A DNA stretch of 7,239 nt from JAXIHJ01 sp034189755 (GTDB taxonomy: Bacteria > Planctomycetota > Phycisphaerae > SM23-33), in contig JAXIHJ010000037.1 of the NCBI GenBank assembly GCA_034189755.1, forward strand, positions 1 through 7,239, given 5' to 3'. The translations under genes were made by a program, and so were the position numbers. The notes beneath the pieces are model-generated. The model was given only the letters and a program-made list of their open reading frames with translations, had not been told where the DNA came from and did no database searches. Shown piece by piece: positions 1-6,951 of the stretch. Every line of letters starts with the position of its first letter. Position 1 is the first letter of the stretch.

Positions 1-93
1 ACACCATGCGAACGCGATTTCACCAAAAACTAGCCGCGACCGGGAGGGAGCGGGAGGAAACCCACCAAAATCCACACGCACCCCGGCGGGGTT

Positions 94-1500
94 CTACAGC
101 TCGAACTTATCGCCTGGTGCTGGGACGTGGACGTTTTCACAACCGGCGTCAGTGAGTATTTCTTTCATGGCGGCCGGCTGGGCGCCCTCGCCGTGGACGA
201 CGAACGCGGCCTTGAGGCCTTTCGCCAGCGGCGCAAAGCACCGTCGAAAGTCGGCTGCGTCGGCGTGGGCGGAGAAGCCATTGAGAATCTCCACGCGGCA
301 CAACATGCGAGAAAGCCGCCCGAAGATTTTTATCTCTTCGCGTCGTTCGACGATCCGTCGGCCCAGCGTGTATGCGGCCATAAAGCCCACGATGACGACC
401 GTGTTCCGCTCATCGGTAACGTTGTTCTTCAGGTGGTGCAGGATTCGCCCGGCCTCGCACATCCCGCTGGCCGAGATGATCACGCACGGCTCGGCTGAGC
501 TGTTCAGCCGCTTGGAGTCTTCGACGTCGGTGATGTACTTGACGTGTCCCCGGCCGAAAATGTCGCCCTCGGAATGCCAGAACTCGCGGGCCTCGGCGTC
601 ATAACATTCGGCGTGTTTCTTGAAGACTTCGGTCGCTCGCGTGGACAGCGGCGAGTCCACAAAAATCGGCAGCGGCTCGAGCAGGCCCTCGGCGATGGCC
701 TGGCACAGGTAGTACACGACGTTCTGCGTTCGCCCAACGCTGAAGGCCGGGATGATGACCTTTCCGCCGGCCGACCGTGTCTCGTTGATAATCCGCGTAA
801 GGCGCTGCTTCATGTCGGTCGGGTTGTGGTGCCGGCGGTTGGCGTACGTGCACTCGGTGATGAGGTAGTCGGCCTTCGGCAGCGGGCAGACCGGGTCTCG
901 CAGGATGGGCATCTCGAACCGGCCCAGGTCGCCGGTGTACAGCAGGCGAACCGGCCCGTCGCCGGACCTGTCAAGCTCCATGAATATGCAGGCCGAGCCG
1001 AGTATGTGCCCGGCCTCCAGGAACGTCGCGGTGCAGCCGTTGATGAATTCAAACGGCCGGCCGTAGGCCTGGGGCCTGAAAAACTTACTTGCCGCCTGCG
1101 CGTCCTCCAGGGTGTACAGCGGCTTGATGTGCTCCTTGGGGCCGGAGGCGCGTTTCTCGTTCCAGAAACGGGCGTCTTCCTGCTGGATGTGTGCCGAGTC
1201 GGCCAGCATAATCGAGCACAGGTCGCACGTGGCGCCGGTGGCGTGGATATCCGCCGCGAAGCCCTTGTGCACCAGGGCCGGAATTTTCCCGCTGTGGTCG
1301 ATGTGCGCGTGGGACAGCAGCAGGCCTTTCAACTGGTCAGGCGGCAGCGGGAAGTGGCGGTTTCTCTTGGCGGCGTCGACTCGCCGGCCCTGAAACAGGC
1401 CGCAGTCCATCGTAACCGTCCCGGCCGGAGTGTGCAGCAAATGCATCGAACCGGTAACCGTCTGCGCAGCGCCGTGAAATTCCAAAGAAAAATCTGTCAT
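94..1500 (-). CDS. MBL-fold/beta-CASP ribonuclease, TTHA0252-like
   Basis: This 468-residue protein is a zinc-dependent metallo-beta-lactamase-fold nuclease of the beta-CASP group, expected to cut or trim RNA in the cytoplasm. All metal-site motifs are visible: HAHIDH at 64-69 (H64, H66, D68, H69), H165 in EAGHILGSA, D191 in YTGDLG, E216 in ITECTY (motif A), His355/356 in SGMCEAGRILHHL (motif B) and H412 in GFSAHAD (motif C). The MBL domain covers about 1-205 and the beta-CASP insert about 245-370. The RNA-specificity MBL segment (about 375-440) ends with the usual VHGE at 435-438. Length fits the TTHA0252/CPSF73-like bacterial family and is shorter than RNase J. The ATG is placed by the conserved start (FHGAAQTVTGS); no other ATG, GTG or TTG lies in frame in the 60 bases upstream. 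The upstream Shine-Dalgarno is weak. It is the last gene of the collinear set, 75 bases after the GH3 stop. Family call is secure; the substrate is unknown. Confidence 0.95.
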   Translation of the reverse strand: MTDFSLEFHGAAQTVTGSMHLLHTPAGTVTMDCGLFQGRRVDAAKRNRHFPLPPDQLKGLLLSHAHIDHSGKIPALVHKGFAADIHATGATCDLCSIMLADSAHIQQEDARFWNEKRASGPKEHIKPLYTLEDAQAASKFFRPQAYGRPFEFINGCTATFLEAGHILGSACIFMELDRSGDGPVRLLYTGDLGRFEMPILRDPVCPLPKADYLITECTYANRRHHNPTDMKQRLTRIINETRSAGGKVIIPAFSVGRTQNVVYYLCQAIAEGLLEPLPIFVDSPLSTRATEVFKKHAECYDAEAREFWHSEGDIFGRGHVKYITDVEDSKRLNSSAEPCVIISASGMCEAGRILHHLKNNVTDERNTVVIVGFMAAYTLGRRIVERREEIKIFGRLSRMLCRVEILNGFSAHADAADFRRCFAPLAKGLKAAFVVHGEGAQPAAMKEILTDAGCENVHVPAPGDKFEL

Positions 1501-1575
1501 GCCTTTACCGAATAGAAAGCTCCAATCTCCGGTCCTTTTATTGAGCAGGTTCTTTCGTGAATGACCCTGCGGTTT

Positions 1576-3216
1576 CTATTCCTCCACGACGACGTCGGTC
1601 GCCAGGTACTGATGCTTGTACTGTTCGCTTCGGCCGTGACATTTCCTGATAAGCTCGGCTTCGGTTCTGGCCAACGCCTCTGCCGGAAGCACAGCCGCTC
1701 GGATTGGTCCGAGCCGGCCGCTGCTGCGTTTGGAACGATATTCCATGTTCAACTCGCCGAGTGCTTCGTCTATGAAGCCGGCCAGACTGTCTGCCTCGCA
1801 GGCATCCTGATCTTCCAGGCAAAGCTCGTAGTAGGGAGTCTGTGCGAAGCGGCCCCGAAGTACAAAGCGGTCGATGGGCCTGCCGTTGCGCAGGCATGCC
1901 AGCCGCATCGCCTCGACCACCTGGTACTCGGTAATCTTCTCGCCGGTGATATTGGTGGTGTTTCGGCCTCGTGAGAGAAACTCGAAAACCGGGCTGCCTC
2001 CCAGCTTGTCGACCACTCGGACGCGGTCGTCCATGTTGTATCGCCACAGGCCCGCCCAGTTGGTCGTAACCAGCATGTACTCCTGTCCGGCCTCGGTCTC
2101 ATCGGCCCGCAAAGTATCGGGTTTTTGGCTGTCGGCCTGGTCCGCCGGGATAAACTCCAGGAAGTTGGCGGTGATTTCGGCCACGCCGGCGGGCGAACCG
2201 TCGGTCAGCGGAATCGAGAACCGGCCCTCGCTGGCCAGCAGGCCGATGTCGCGGACCGGCACGCCGCCGAATAATTCCCTGAGCCTCGGCAGGTACAGCT
2301 TGAGCGTGCCGCCGGTCCAGTTAGCCAGGAAAGCCAGGTTCCAGAAGTGTTTGGGCATAAGCCGCCCGTCTCGCCGGATGCCCGCCTCCATTTGCCGGGC
2401 CAGCCGGCGGTTGGGCCTGAATTGCAGGCTGCCGGTGATTTCCGGCGGCGCGTCGCCCGGCGGCGTGATCGTGCCGTCGGCCACGTCGCGGACCAGCCGC
2501 TCGGTGTGGGCCTGGCCGGTTTCTATAAGCCTGATCGTGCTGGACGGGTTGGCGGTGGTGATGAAGGCTACGTCACGACCGACGCCGTAGCGGAGGATGA
2601 CGTATCGCTTGACGTCGGGGTCGGAAATCTCATACGCCCGCTGCGGCACGACGTACATCCGCTTGACTATTCGCTTTTGCGTAGCCGCCAGCAGGCCGCT
2701 TATCGCTCCGCACGGCATGCCGGTGGGGCTGACCGTCTCGCGCATCGGTGAGGATATTTGCAGGATATTCCGCAGCCAGGCCTCCGGATGGTCGCGCAGC
2801 GCCTTTAGCCCGAAAACGTTCCAGCCGCGGCGTGTGTCGGCAAGGAACCGCGCCGTAACGGGTATGTACTTTGGCGCCGCGGTCGTCCCGCTGGTCATGG
2901 AGAACATCAGCACCGGCTCACCGGCGGGCAGCAGTGCGGTGTTTTCGCCGGCGAGGACGCGACGGATGTAAGGCCGAAGCGTCTCGTACGAACCGACCGG
3001 CACGGCCGCGGCGAAGTCTTCGTAGCAGCGGATGCGGCCAAAACCGTGGTCGCGCCCGAAAGCCGTCGAGGCATGACGGCGTACAAGCTCCTTAAGCAGC
3101 TTATCCTGAAGACGCCGTGTCCGCCGATGTGCACCCATGAACGCCCTGACCTGCCTCGCCACACGCAGGCTGGCGGAGTACGCCACCGGTTTCAGTAAAG
3201 TTCGTCCGATGCTCAT
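1576..3216 (-). CDS. GH3-family acyl-acid adenylating enzyme (amido synthetase-like)
   Basis: With the ATG at 3216 this is a 546-residue GH3 protein, a branch of the acyl-adenylate-forming superfamily. Plant members activate jasmonate or auxin with ATP and join it to an amino acid; substrates of bacterial members are largely unknown. Visible motifs (numbered from 3216) are the ATP loop SMTSGTTAAPKYIPVT at 106-121, LASEGRFSIPL at 327-337, TTNWAGLWRYNMDDRVRV at 384-401, the hinge-like GEKITEYQVVEA at 425-436, and a C-terminal QYK with Lys534 in the position usual for the family. The protein looks complete, with no signal peptide, so it should be cytoplasmic. The frame is open back to an ATG at 3300, which would add 28 residues (574 in all) but overlap the hydrolase gene by 50 bases. 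The 3216 start leaves a 34-base gap and begins the recognisable helical N-terminus (MSIGRTLLKPVAY). Neither start has a good Shine-Dalgarno sequence. Family secure; start and substrate uncertain. Confidence 0.92.
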   Translation of the reverse strand: MSIGRTLLKPVAYSASLRVARQVRAFMGAHRRTRRLQDKLLKELVRRHASTAFGRDHGFGRIRCYEDFAAAVPVGSYETLRPYIRRVLAGENTALLPAGEPVLMFSMTSGTTAAPKYIPVTARFLADTRRGWNVFGLKALRDHPEAWLRNILQISSPMRETVSPTGMPCGAISGLLAATQKRIVKRMYVVPQRAYEISDPDVKRYVILRYGVGRDVAFITTANPSSTIRLIETGQAHTERLVRDVADGTITPPGDAPPEITGSLQFRPNRRLARQMEAGIRRDGRLMPKHFWNLAFLANWTGGTLKLYLPRLRELFGGVPVRDIGLLASEGRFSIPLTDGSPAGVAEITANFLEFIPADQADSQKPDTLRADETEAGQEYMLVTTNWAGLWRYNMDDRVRVVDKLGGSPVFEFLSRGRNTTNITGEKITEYQVVEAMRLACLRNGRPIDRFVLRGRFAQTPYYELCLEDQDACEADSLAGFIDEALGELNMEYRSKRSSGRLGPIRAAVLPAEALARTEAELIRKCHGRSEQYKHQYLATDVVVEE

Positions 3217-3250
3217 TTCGTTGTTCGTTATTGTTTCGACCGTTTTTACG

Positions 3251-4291
3251 TTACGCCACTTCCACGTCGGCAGGATGCGTGATTTGGTCTTCGGCAACAT
3301 CCTGGCCGGCCAGGTACTTTCGGAAAAAGGCGATGGTTCGTGAGGCGTACTGCCTGGGCTTGACGACGACCGACTGATTGTGCTTGGCGCCTTCTACGAT
3401 CCACAGGTACTTCGGCGAGGGCGCCAAGCCGTAGAGCAGGCGGGTCTGGTCCTCGCGGATGTAGCTGTCGCGTTCGCCGTGGACGAAGAGAATCGGCCTG
3501 GCCTGCATCTCCTTCAGCGCCTTTCGTACCGACGGGAACTTGCAGCCAAGTTTGGGTTGGGCGAATCGCATCATCATCCAGAGCAGCAGCTTCCAGAATG
3601 CCTTCGTGTGGTTCTCGTAGACCAGCTTCACGCGGGCGAAGATGTGCGCCCATCGCTTCATCAGTGCGATCAGCGTGGTGTCCGTGCTGAAGGCGCCGTC
3701 GCAGACAATGGCCTTGATGTTCGGGTCGCTCGCCGCAGCCAGCAGCGCCGAGCCTGCCCCGCGCGAAATGCCGAACACGCCTACCTCGGTCGGCAGGCCC
3801 CGTTCCAGCAGGGTCGACTCGACGTATGCGCAGGCCCCGAGCGCGTCTTCCAGCTCCTTGTCGGAAGGCCATTGCAGCGGGCAGTACTTCCTGCTGACAC
3901 TGCTCTCGCCGTGGCAGCGAAAGTCAAACGTAAAGACGTCGAAACCAGCCTCGATGAGCGGACGGGCGTAGCGGGCGCAACTGTACATGTCCGAGCCGTA
4001 CTCGTGGCAGAAAACCACCGTGCCGGTGTAGGCCGAGCGGTTGGACGTCCTCAGGTGCATGCCGCGGAGACTCGTTCCGTCAAAACTGCGGAACCGAACC
4101 TCCTCGCCGCACAGCCGCTGGAAGTCCATCGGACCCATCGACAACGGTGGAGGCGTGTCTATAAAAATGTTCAGGCAGATGCGGACGTACTTGGCCATCA
4201 GCAGCACCAGGAACGTCAACAGCGACGTACACGTCGCCGCGATTGCGATTACCGCCCAGTTCTGAACAATCCACGTCCACGCCGCCGACAT
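3251..4291 (-). CDS. Membrane-anchored alpha/beta hydrolase
   Basis: This 346-residue serine hydrolase probably cleaves an ester, thioester or amide. The alpha/beta-hydrolase landmarks appear in order: the oxyanion-type turn FCHEYGSD at 94-101, FDFRCHGES at 122-130, nucleophile elbow GISRGAG with Ser176, acid Asp275 in HGERDSY, and His304 in GAKHNQ. One hydrophobic stretch at about 8-33 forms a membrane anchor. Positive residues follow it (K34, R37) and none precede it, so by the positive-inside rule the catalytic domain should face the cytoplasm. Ten cysteines along the chain fit a reducing compartment. The start is well supported because a TGA lies in frame two codons upstream. A GGAG lies 12 bases before the ATG, rather far for a ribosome site. 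The stop is 34 bases before the GH3 start, suggesting linked expression. It resembles general COG1073-type hydrolases; substrate cannot be told. Confidence 0.88.
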   Translation of the reverse strand: MSAAWTWIVQNWAVIAIAATCTSLLTFLVLLMAKYVRICLNIFIDTPPPLSMGPMDFQRLCGEEVRFRSFDGTSLRGMHLRTSNRSAYTGTVVFCHEYGSDMYSCARYARPLIEAGFDVFTFDFRCHGESSVSRKYCPLQWPSDKELEDALGACAYVESTLLERGLPTEVGVFGISRGAGSALLAAASDPNIKAIVCDGAFSTDTTLIALMKRWAHIFARVKLVYENHTKAFWKLLLWMMMRFAQPKLGCKFPSVRKALKEMQARPILFVHGERDSYIREDQTRLLYGLAPSPKYLWIVEGAKHNQSVVVKPRQYASRTIAFFRKYLAGQDVAEDQITHPADVEVA

Positions 4292-4388
4292 AGTTCAAAA
4301 AGTCTCCACGAAACGCCCGCACGATAAAGGCCTTACACGTACCCACCCCTGAATCCATCAGAAAACCTACGGTAAATCAGCAGGTTTC

Positions 4389-6350
4389 TCAAGGGGCTTG
4401 CTTGTGGAGTTCGGGCTGCATGTCCTTCAATTCGCGTGATGCGTGTTGCGGTGTTGGCGTTCCCGGCAGCGCGTGGCTTGCTGCGCCTCCATCTATACTT
4501 CGCATCGGGACGCGGCTGGCGGGCACCCGGGTATGACGTTTGATGTTGCCTCGCATGAGGCGCAAGGCCCAGGCGAACGTGTAGCGGATAGTGCGAACCA
4601 GTCCCCACATTCCGAATAACTGCACAACGGAATCGCCCAGATGCGCCTTCGCCTTCAGCAGGATTTTCCGACGAAGCCTGCTTCGGAAAGAATGAGGCCG
4701 GCCGGCCGGTGCGGCCGGGCGAGTTTCAGCATCGGCAAGGGGGATCTTGCTCTTCGGGCGAAGCAGGGCTGTCAGGAATCGCACGGGGTTATAGAAGTAA
4801 AGGTACGCCGCCAGAAGATTGAACTGCTTTCGCCAGGGTTTCGGGTCGCGGGACGCGACAACATGATTCCCATCGACGATGTGCGGCTCAACCGCCAGGC
4901 CGCCTGCGCTTTGATATGCAAGCCCGGACGTATAGGTGTCCACGTATAATTTCGATCCGGGAGACGGTGTGAGCATCATAACCTGCATATAGACGGCCCC
5001 TGCCCGTCGCAGCCTCCTTACCTGGTTCAGCAACCCGCCGCCCCGACCCGGAGTGTAGAGAGGCTGCGAATCGTGGTGCATCATCATGGGTATCGGGAAG
5101 ATGCCGTTTTCACGCAGGAGGCGGAACGCCTCGACGGTTTTGCCGGCATCCTGGCCCTTCTTCACCAGTGCGCCGGTCATGTCTTCCACGCCCAGCCACA
5201 GCGCCCAAAGCCCGGCCTTCCTGACCACGGGCAGATGGTCCTTCATTTGCAGCGTGTCGTGGATCGTCGCCTCGGTAGCCCAGCGAATCTTGCAGTGGGG
5301 CCTCGAACCGGCGTCCACCTTTCGCGCCAATGTCTCGGCGATATCAAGCGTTCGGGATTTGTCGTTGAAGAAGTTATCATCCGCCCCGAAGAAGAATCGA
5401 ATTTGGTACTCGCGGTAAAGCCGTTCGATTTCATAGGCGATCCGCTCACCGCTCTTGGCGCGGTATTGCCTTTGGTTGTAGGCCGGAATCGGACAATACG
5501 GACAGGCGAACTTGCAGCCCAACGTCAAAACGAGCGACCCGATCGGGCTGTGCTTGCGGACCATGCCTGCCGGCAGTGCACGGCAAGCCAGTGTGGCGCG
5601 CCCGCCGGGCGGTTCGAGAAGGCTATACCCCCAGGCCGGGTCCGGCAACTCGTCCAGGTCCCCGACAAGACGCTGGATGCCTGTATCAACCAATTCCTCG
5701 GCTACGCCGTCACGGCTGCCGGGTGCGTAGACCAGGCCGGGGATTTGCTCGAGCGCCCCGCTGTCGCGTGCCCGCAGAAAGGTCTTTCGCATGGACTCGG
5801 TGCCGCCGCGAAGCGAAAGCAACACCTCAAGCAGGTTCAGCAGGACGTATTCTTCGCCGGTGACGGCTACGTCCGCCCCCCAGGGGTCGGCCGTCTCGGC
5901 GCTGAAGACGTCCCACGGCTCATAGATGACCTTAGGCCCGCCGGCAATAATCAGCGGGCGCTCGGCGGGGTCGATTCTACAGGCGTCTCGAATCAGGGCC
6001 TTGCACTGGTCCGTATGAATCTTCATGCTTGAGACCATGAAGATATCGGGAGTTCTGCCGTCCAGCCGCATCTGCGACGGGCGAAAACTCCTGTTCCACT
6101 GCTGGAGGACGATGCGGGTGGTGGCGAACCCGGCGTCGGCCAGGGCAGAGCCGATGGCACGTACGCCCGCCGGCACCATCCGCGTGTCCGCGTAGATGAA
6201 CGGCAGCATTCGCGTGCGACGGTCGAACGCGCAGGCGATTACGCTCGCCAGGTCGCACCTGGACGCCATCTTCCGCAGGCGCAGGCGAATATCGGTCAGT
6301 TCGCCCGCCCTGAGCAGCTCGTCGCCGTGAGCGCGACAAGGAAGTTCCAT
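4389..6350 (-). CDS. B12-binding-domain radical SAM protein
   Basis: This 653-residue enzyme should hold a [4Fe-4S] cluster and cut S-adenosylmethionine to start radical chemistry. The cluster motif is C279-X3-C283-X2-C286 (LGCKFACPYC), followed by an acidic FFFGADDNFFND at 319-330 typical of the class. Residues about 48-175 form a Rossmann-like cobalamin-binding-type domain (DTRMVPAGVRAIGSAL, then IIAGGPKVIYEP at 134-145 and VTGEEYVLL at 163-171). The DxHxxG motif that supplies the lower cobalt ligand is not present, so B12 may bind base-off without a protein ligand, or not at all. A C-terminal part of about 130 residues after NPVRFL (521) is basic, then Pro/Ala-rich. ATG 6350 is the first start after an in-frame TAA; GGAG lies nine bases upstream. 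ATGs at 6269 (M28) and 6209 (M48) are alternatives. As the first gene of the minus-strand set it may define the pathway. Superfamily secure; reaction (methylation, rearrangement or other) unknown. Confidence 0.9.
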   Translation of the reverse strand: MELPCRAHGDELLRAGELTDIRLRLRKMASRCDLASVIACAFDRRTRMLPFIYADTRMVPAGVRAIGSALADAGFATTRIVLQQWNRSFRPSQMRLDGRTPDIFMVSSMKIHTDQCKALIRDACRIDPAERPLIIAGGPKVIYEPWDVFSAETADPWGADVAVTGEEYVLLNLLEVLLSLRGGTESMRKTFLRARDSGALEQIPGLVYAPGSRDGVAEELVDTGIQRLVGDLDELPDPAWGYSLLEPPGGRATLACRALPAGMVRKHSPIGSLVLTLGCKFACPYCPIPAYNQRQYRAKSGERIAYEIERLYREYQIRFFFGADDNFFNDKSRTLDIAETLARKVDAGSRPHCKIRWATEATIHDTLQMKDHLPVVRKAGLWALWLGVEDMTGALVKKGQDAGKTVEAFRLLRENGIFPIPMMMHHDSQPLYTPGRGGGLLNQVRRLRRAGAVYMQVMMLTPSPGSKLYVDTYTSGLAYQSAGGLAVEPHIVDGNHVVASRDPKPWRKQFNLLAAYLYFYNPVRFLTALLRPKSKIPLADAETRPAAPAGRPHSFRSRLRRKILLKAKAHLGDSVVQLFGMWGLVRTIRYTFAWALRLMRGNIKRHTRVPASRVPMRSIDGGAASHALPGTPTPQHASRELKDMQPELHKQAP

Positions 6351-6422
6351 ATCAAATCGCTCCGCAGTAAGGCTAAGGGCGCCTTCAGTCTCTTAAGTCC
6401 CAGCCGAGAACCCTTCGAAAAC

Positions 6423-6451
6423 ATCATACAGCCCAGGCCAATGCCGGTCCA
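6423..6451 (-). promoter_or_regulatory. Candidate sigma70-like promoter for the four-gene set
   Basis: Reading the minus strand, TGGACC (6451-6446, four of six bases as in TTGACA) and TATGAT (6428-6423, five of six as in TATAAT) are separated by exactly 17 bases. Transcription would start near 6416 and leave a leader of about 65 bases before the radical SAM ATG. It lies at the edge of the repeat mosaic, just downstream of the 7-bp repeats. Such matches occur by chance, so this is only a candidate. Confidence 0.25.
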
Positions 6452-6468
6452 GCCAACATGAAGGTAAG

Positions 6469-6496
6469 CAGTCAGCAATCCGCAATCAGCAGTCAG
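6469..6496. repeat. Four 7-bp tandem units (CARTCMG)
   Basis: Four units follow one another: CAGTCAG, CAATCCG, CAATCAG, CAGTCAG. The period is 7 bp with substitutions at two or three positions. On the opposite strand it reads as CTGACTG/CTGATTG/CGGATTG, a type of short dispersed repeat often seen between genes in environmental genomes. It lies about 120 bases upstream of the radical SAM start codon. Confidence 0.75.
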
Positions 6497-6533
6497 CTTT
6501 TAACGGCACCGCTCGCTTAGCGCCCCGCCTACC

Positions 6534-6595
6534 CCTGCCTGCCCTACCTGCCGGCCTTGCTCCGCAAGGGGCAGGCGGGCCGGTCAGGTAGGCAG
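6534..6595. repeat. GC-rich long hairpin (CCTGCCT...AGGCAGG)
   Basis: The left arm begins CCTGCCT (6534) and continues through TACCTG to CCGGCC; the right arm runs GGGCCGGTCAGGTAGGCAGG and ends at 6595. The arms pair with a few unpaired bases. At the tip a perfect inner stem CCTTGC (6555-6560) / GCAAGG (6564-6569) closes on a three-base loop. A shorter relative (CCTACCTGC, GGTAA, GCAGGCAGG) occurs at about 6956-6978, suggesting a repeated element family. There is no T run directly after either side, so a terminator role is not obvious. Confidence 0.75.
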
Positions 6596-6597
6596 GT

Positions 6598-6641
6598 GTG
6601 GACGATTTTTCTTCTTTTTTGAATTCGTGTAATTTGTGGAC
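6598..6641 (+). repeat. Direct repeat copy 1 (GTGGACGATTTTT...GTGGAC)
   Basis: This copy has GTGGACGATTTTT, CTTC, a T run, then GAATTCGTG and TAATTTGTG (two 9-bp units) and GAC. A second copy begins 129 bases downstream. Just after it, at 6652-6669, two further related 9-bp units (TTCGCGGTG, TTCGCGGCT) occur. Strand is nominal, for the orientation quoted. Confidence 0.75.
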
Positions 6642-6726
6642 AGCTTCTTTGTTCGCGGTGTTCGCGGCTTTTTGAATCCGTAATCCGCCCTTCGATCCCT
6701 GCGCGCCGGGACTACGGCGGGCAAGC

Positions 6727-6780
6727 GTGGACGATTTTCTTCTTTTTTTTGAATTCGTGTCATTCGTGTAATTCGTGGAC
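6727..6780 (+). repeat. Direct repeat copy 2 with three 9-bp units
   Basis: This is the same element as at 6598-6641: GTGGACGATTTT, CTTC, a run of eight T, then three 9-bp units GAATTCGTG, TCATTCGTG, TAATTCGTG and GAC. It differs from copy 1 by one extra 9-bp unit and by homopolymer length, as expected from slippage. Between the copies is a small hairpin CGCCG (6704-6708) / CGGCG (6715-6719). Confidence 0.75.
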
Positions 6781-6828
6781 TGTTTTGTGCGCACGGATTT
6801 ACAAGCTCACTCCGAAAGCAGCTCCGGA

Positions 6829-6884
6829 AAATAAAAAAAACTTCTCCAGGCCCGGCCGGGACTTACAACGTCAAAAGAAGTTTT
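6829..6884 (-). terminator. Terminator-like inverted repeat with T8 on minus strand
   Basis: Arms AAAACTTCT (6837-6845) and AGAAGTTTT (6876-6884) are perfect complements around 30 bases that include the palindrome CCCGGCCGGG (6851-6860). Read on the minus strand, the structure is followed by a run of eight T and then ATTTTCC, which resembles an intrinsic terminator. It could end a minus-strand transcript entering from beyond the right edge. The loop is long and the outer stem AT-rich, so the call is tentative; it could equally be the end of a repeat element. Confidence 0.35.
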
Positions 6885-6928
6885 GCAACACCGTCTGCGC
6901 GCGCAAATCGCGTCATTTCGTAGAAGGT

Positions 6929-6951
6929 GGAGCGCTCGCGCTCCGCGCGAG
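6929..6951. repeat. Two mutually exclusive GC hairpins
   Basis: GGAGCG (6929-6934) pairs with CGCTCC (6939-6944) around CTCG. Alternatively CTCGCG (6935-6940) pairs with CGCGAG (6946-6951) around five bases. The two stems share bases, so only one can form at a time. This resembles REP-type palindromic repeats and is directly followed by the short CCTACCTGC/GCAGGCAGG element. Confidence 0.5.

Noticed and set aside
80..92. ACCCC/GGGGT stem right after the nuclease stop codon
   Set aside because: Five-base arms and no clear T run downstream on the minus strand; too weak to call a terminator. The rest of 1-93 shows no gene.
544..1515. Long plus-strand open frame opposite the beta-CASP nuclease gene
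   Set aside because: Lies antisense to a gene with all family motifs; its translation has no recognisable domain and reflects GC-rich codon use.
3301..3314. Perfect 14-bp palindrome CCTGGCCGGCCAGG
   Set aside because: Lies within the hydrolase coding sequence and is explained by GC-rich codons; no second copy noticed.
3380..4327. Plus-strand open frame of 315 codons opposite the hydrolase
   Set aside because: Antisense shadow; no domain, composition rich in Arg, Ala and Val as expected from a complementary strand.
4360..4389. Inverted repeat AGAAAACCT/AGGTTTCT after the radical SAM stop
   Set aside because: The stem has a bulge, the loop is 13 bases and no T run follows, so it is not a convincing terminator.
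5073..6032. Plus-strand open frame of 319 codons opposite the radical SAM gene
   Set aside because: Antisense shadow of a gene with an intact cluster motif.
6296..6478. Minus-strand 60-codon frame overlapping the radical SAM start
   Set aside because: Overlaps the gene start out of frame and begins close to the 7-bp repeats; no good ribosome site, so a leader peptide is not supported.
6486..6794. Minus-strand open frame of 102 codons in the repeat region
   Set aside because: Its translation comes from the direct repeats and the GC hairpin (KSST and KLHEFKKEEK-like stretches occur twice); no domain or ribosome site.
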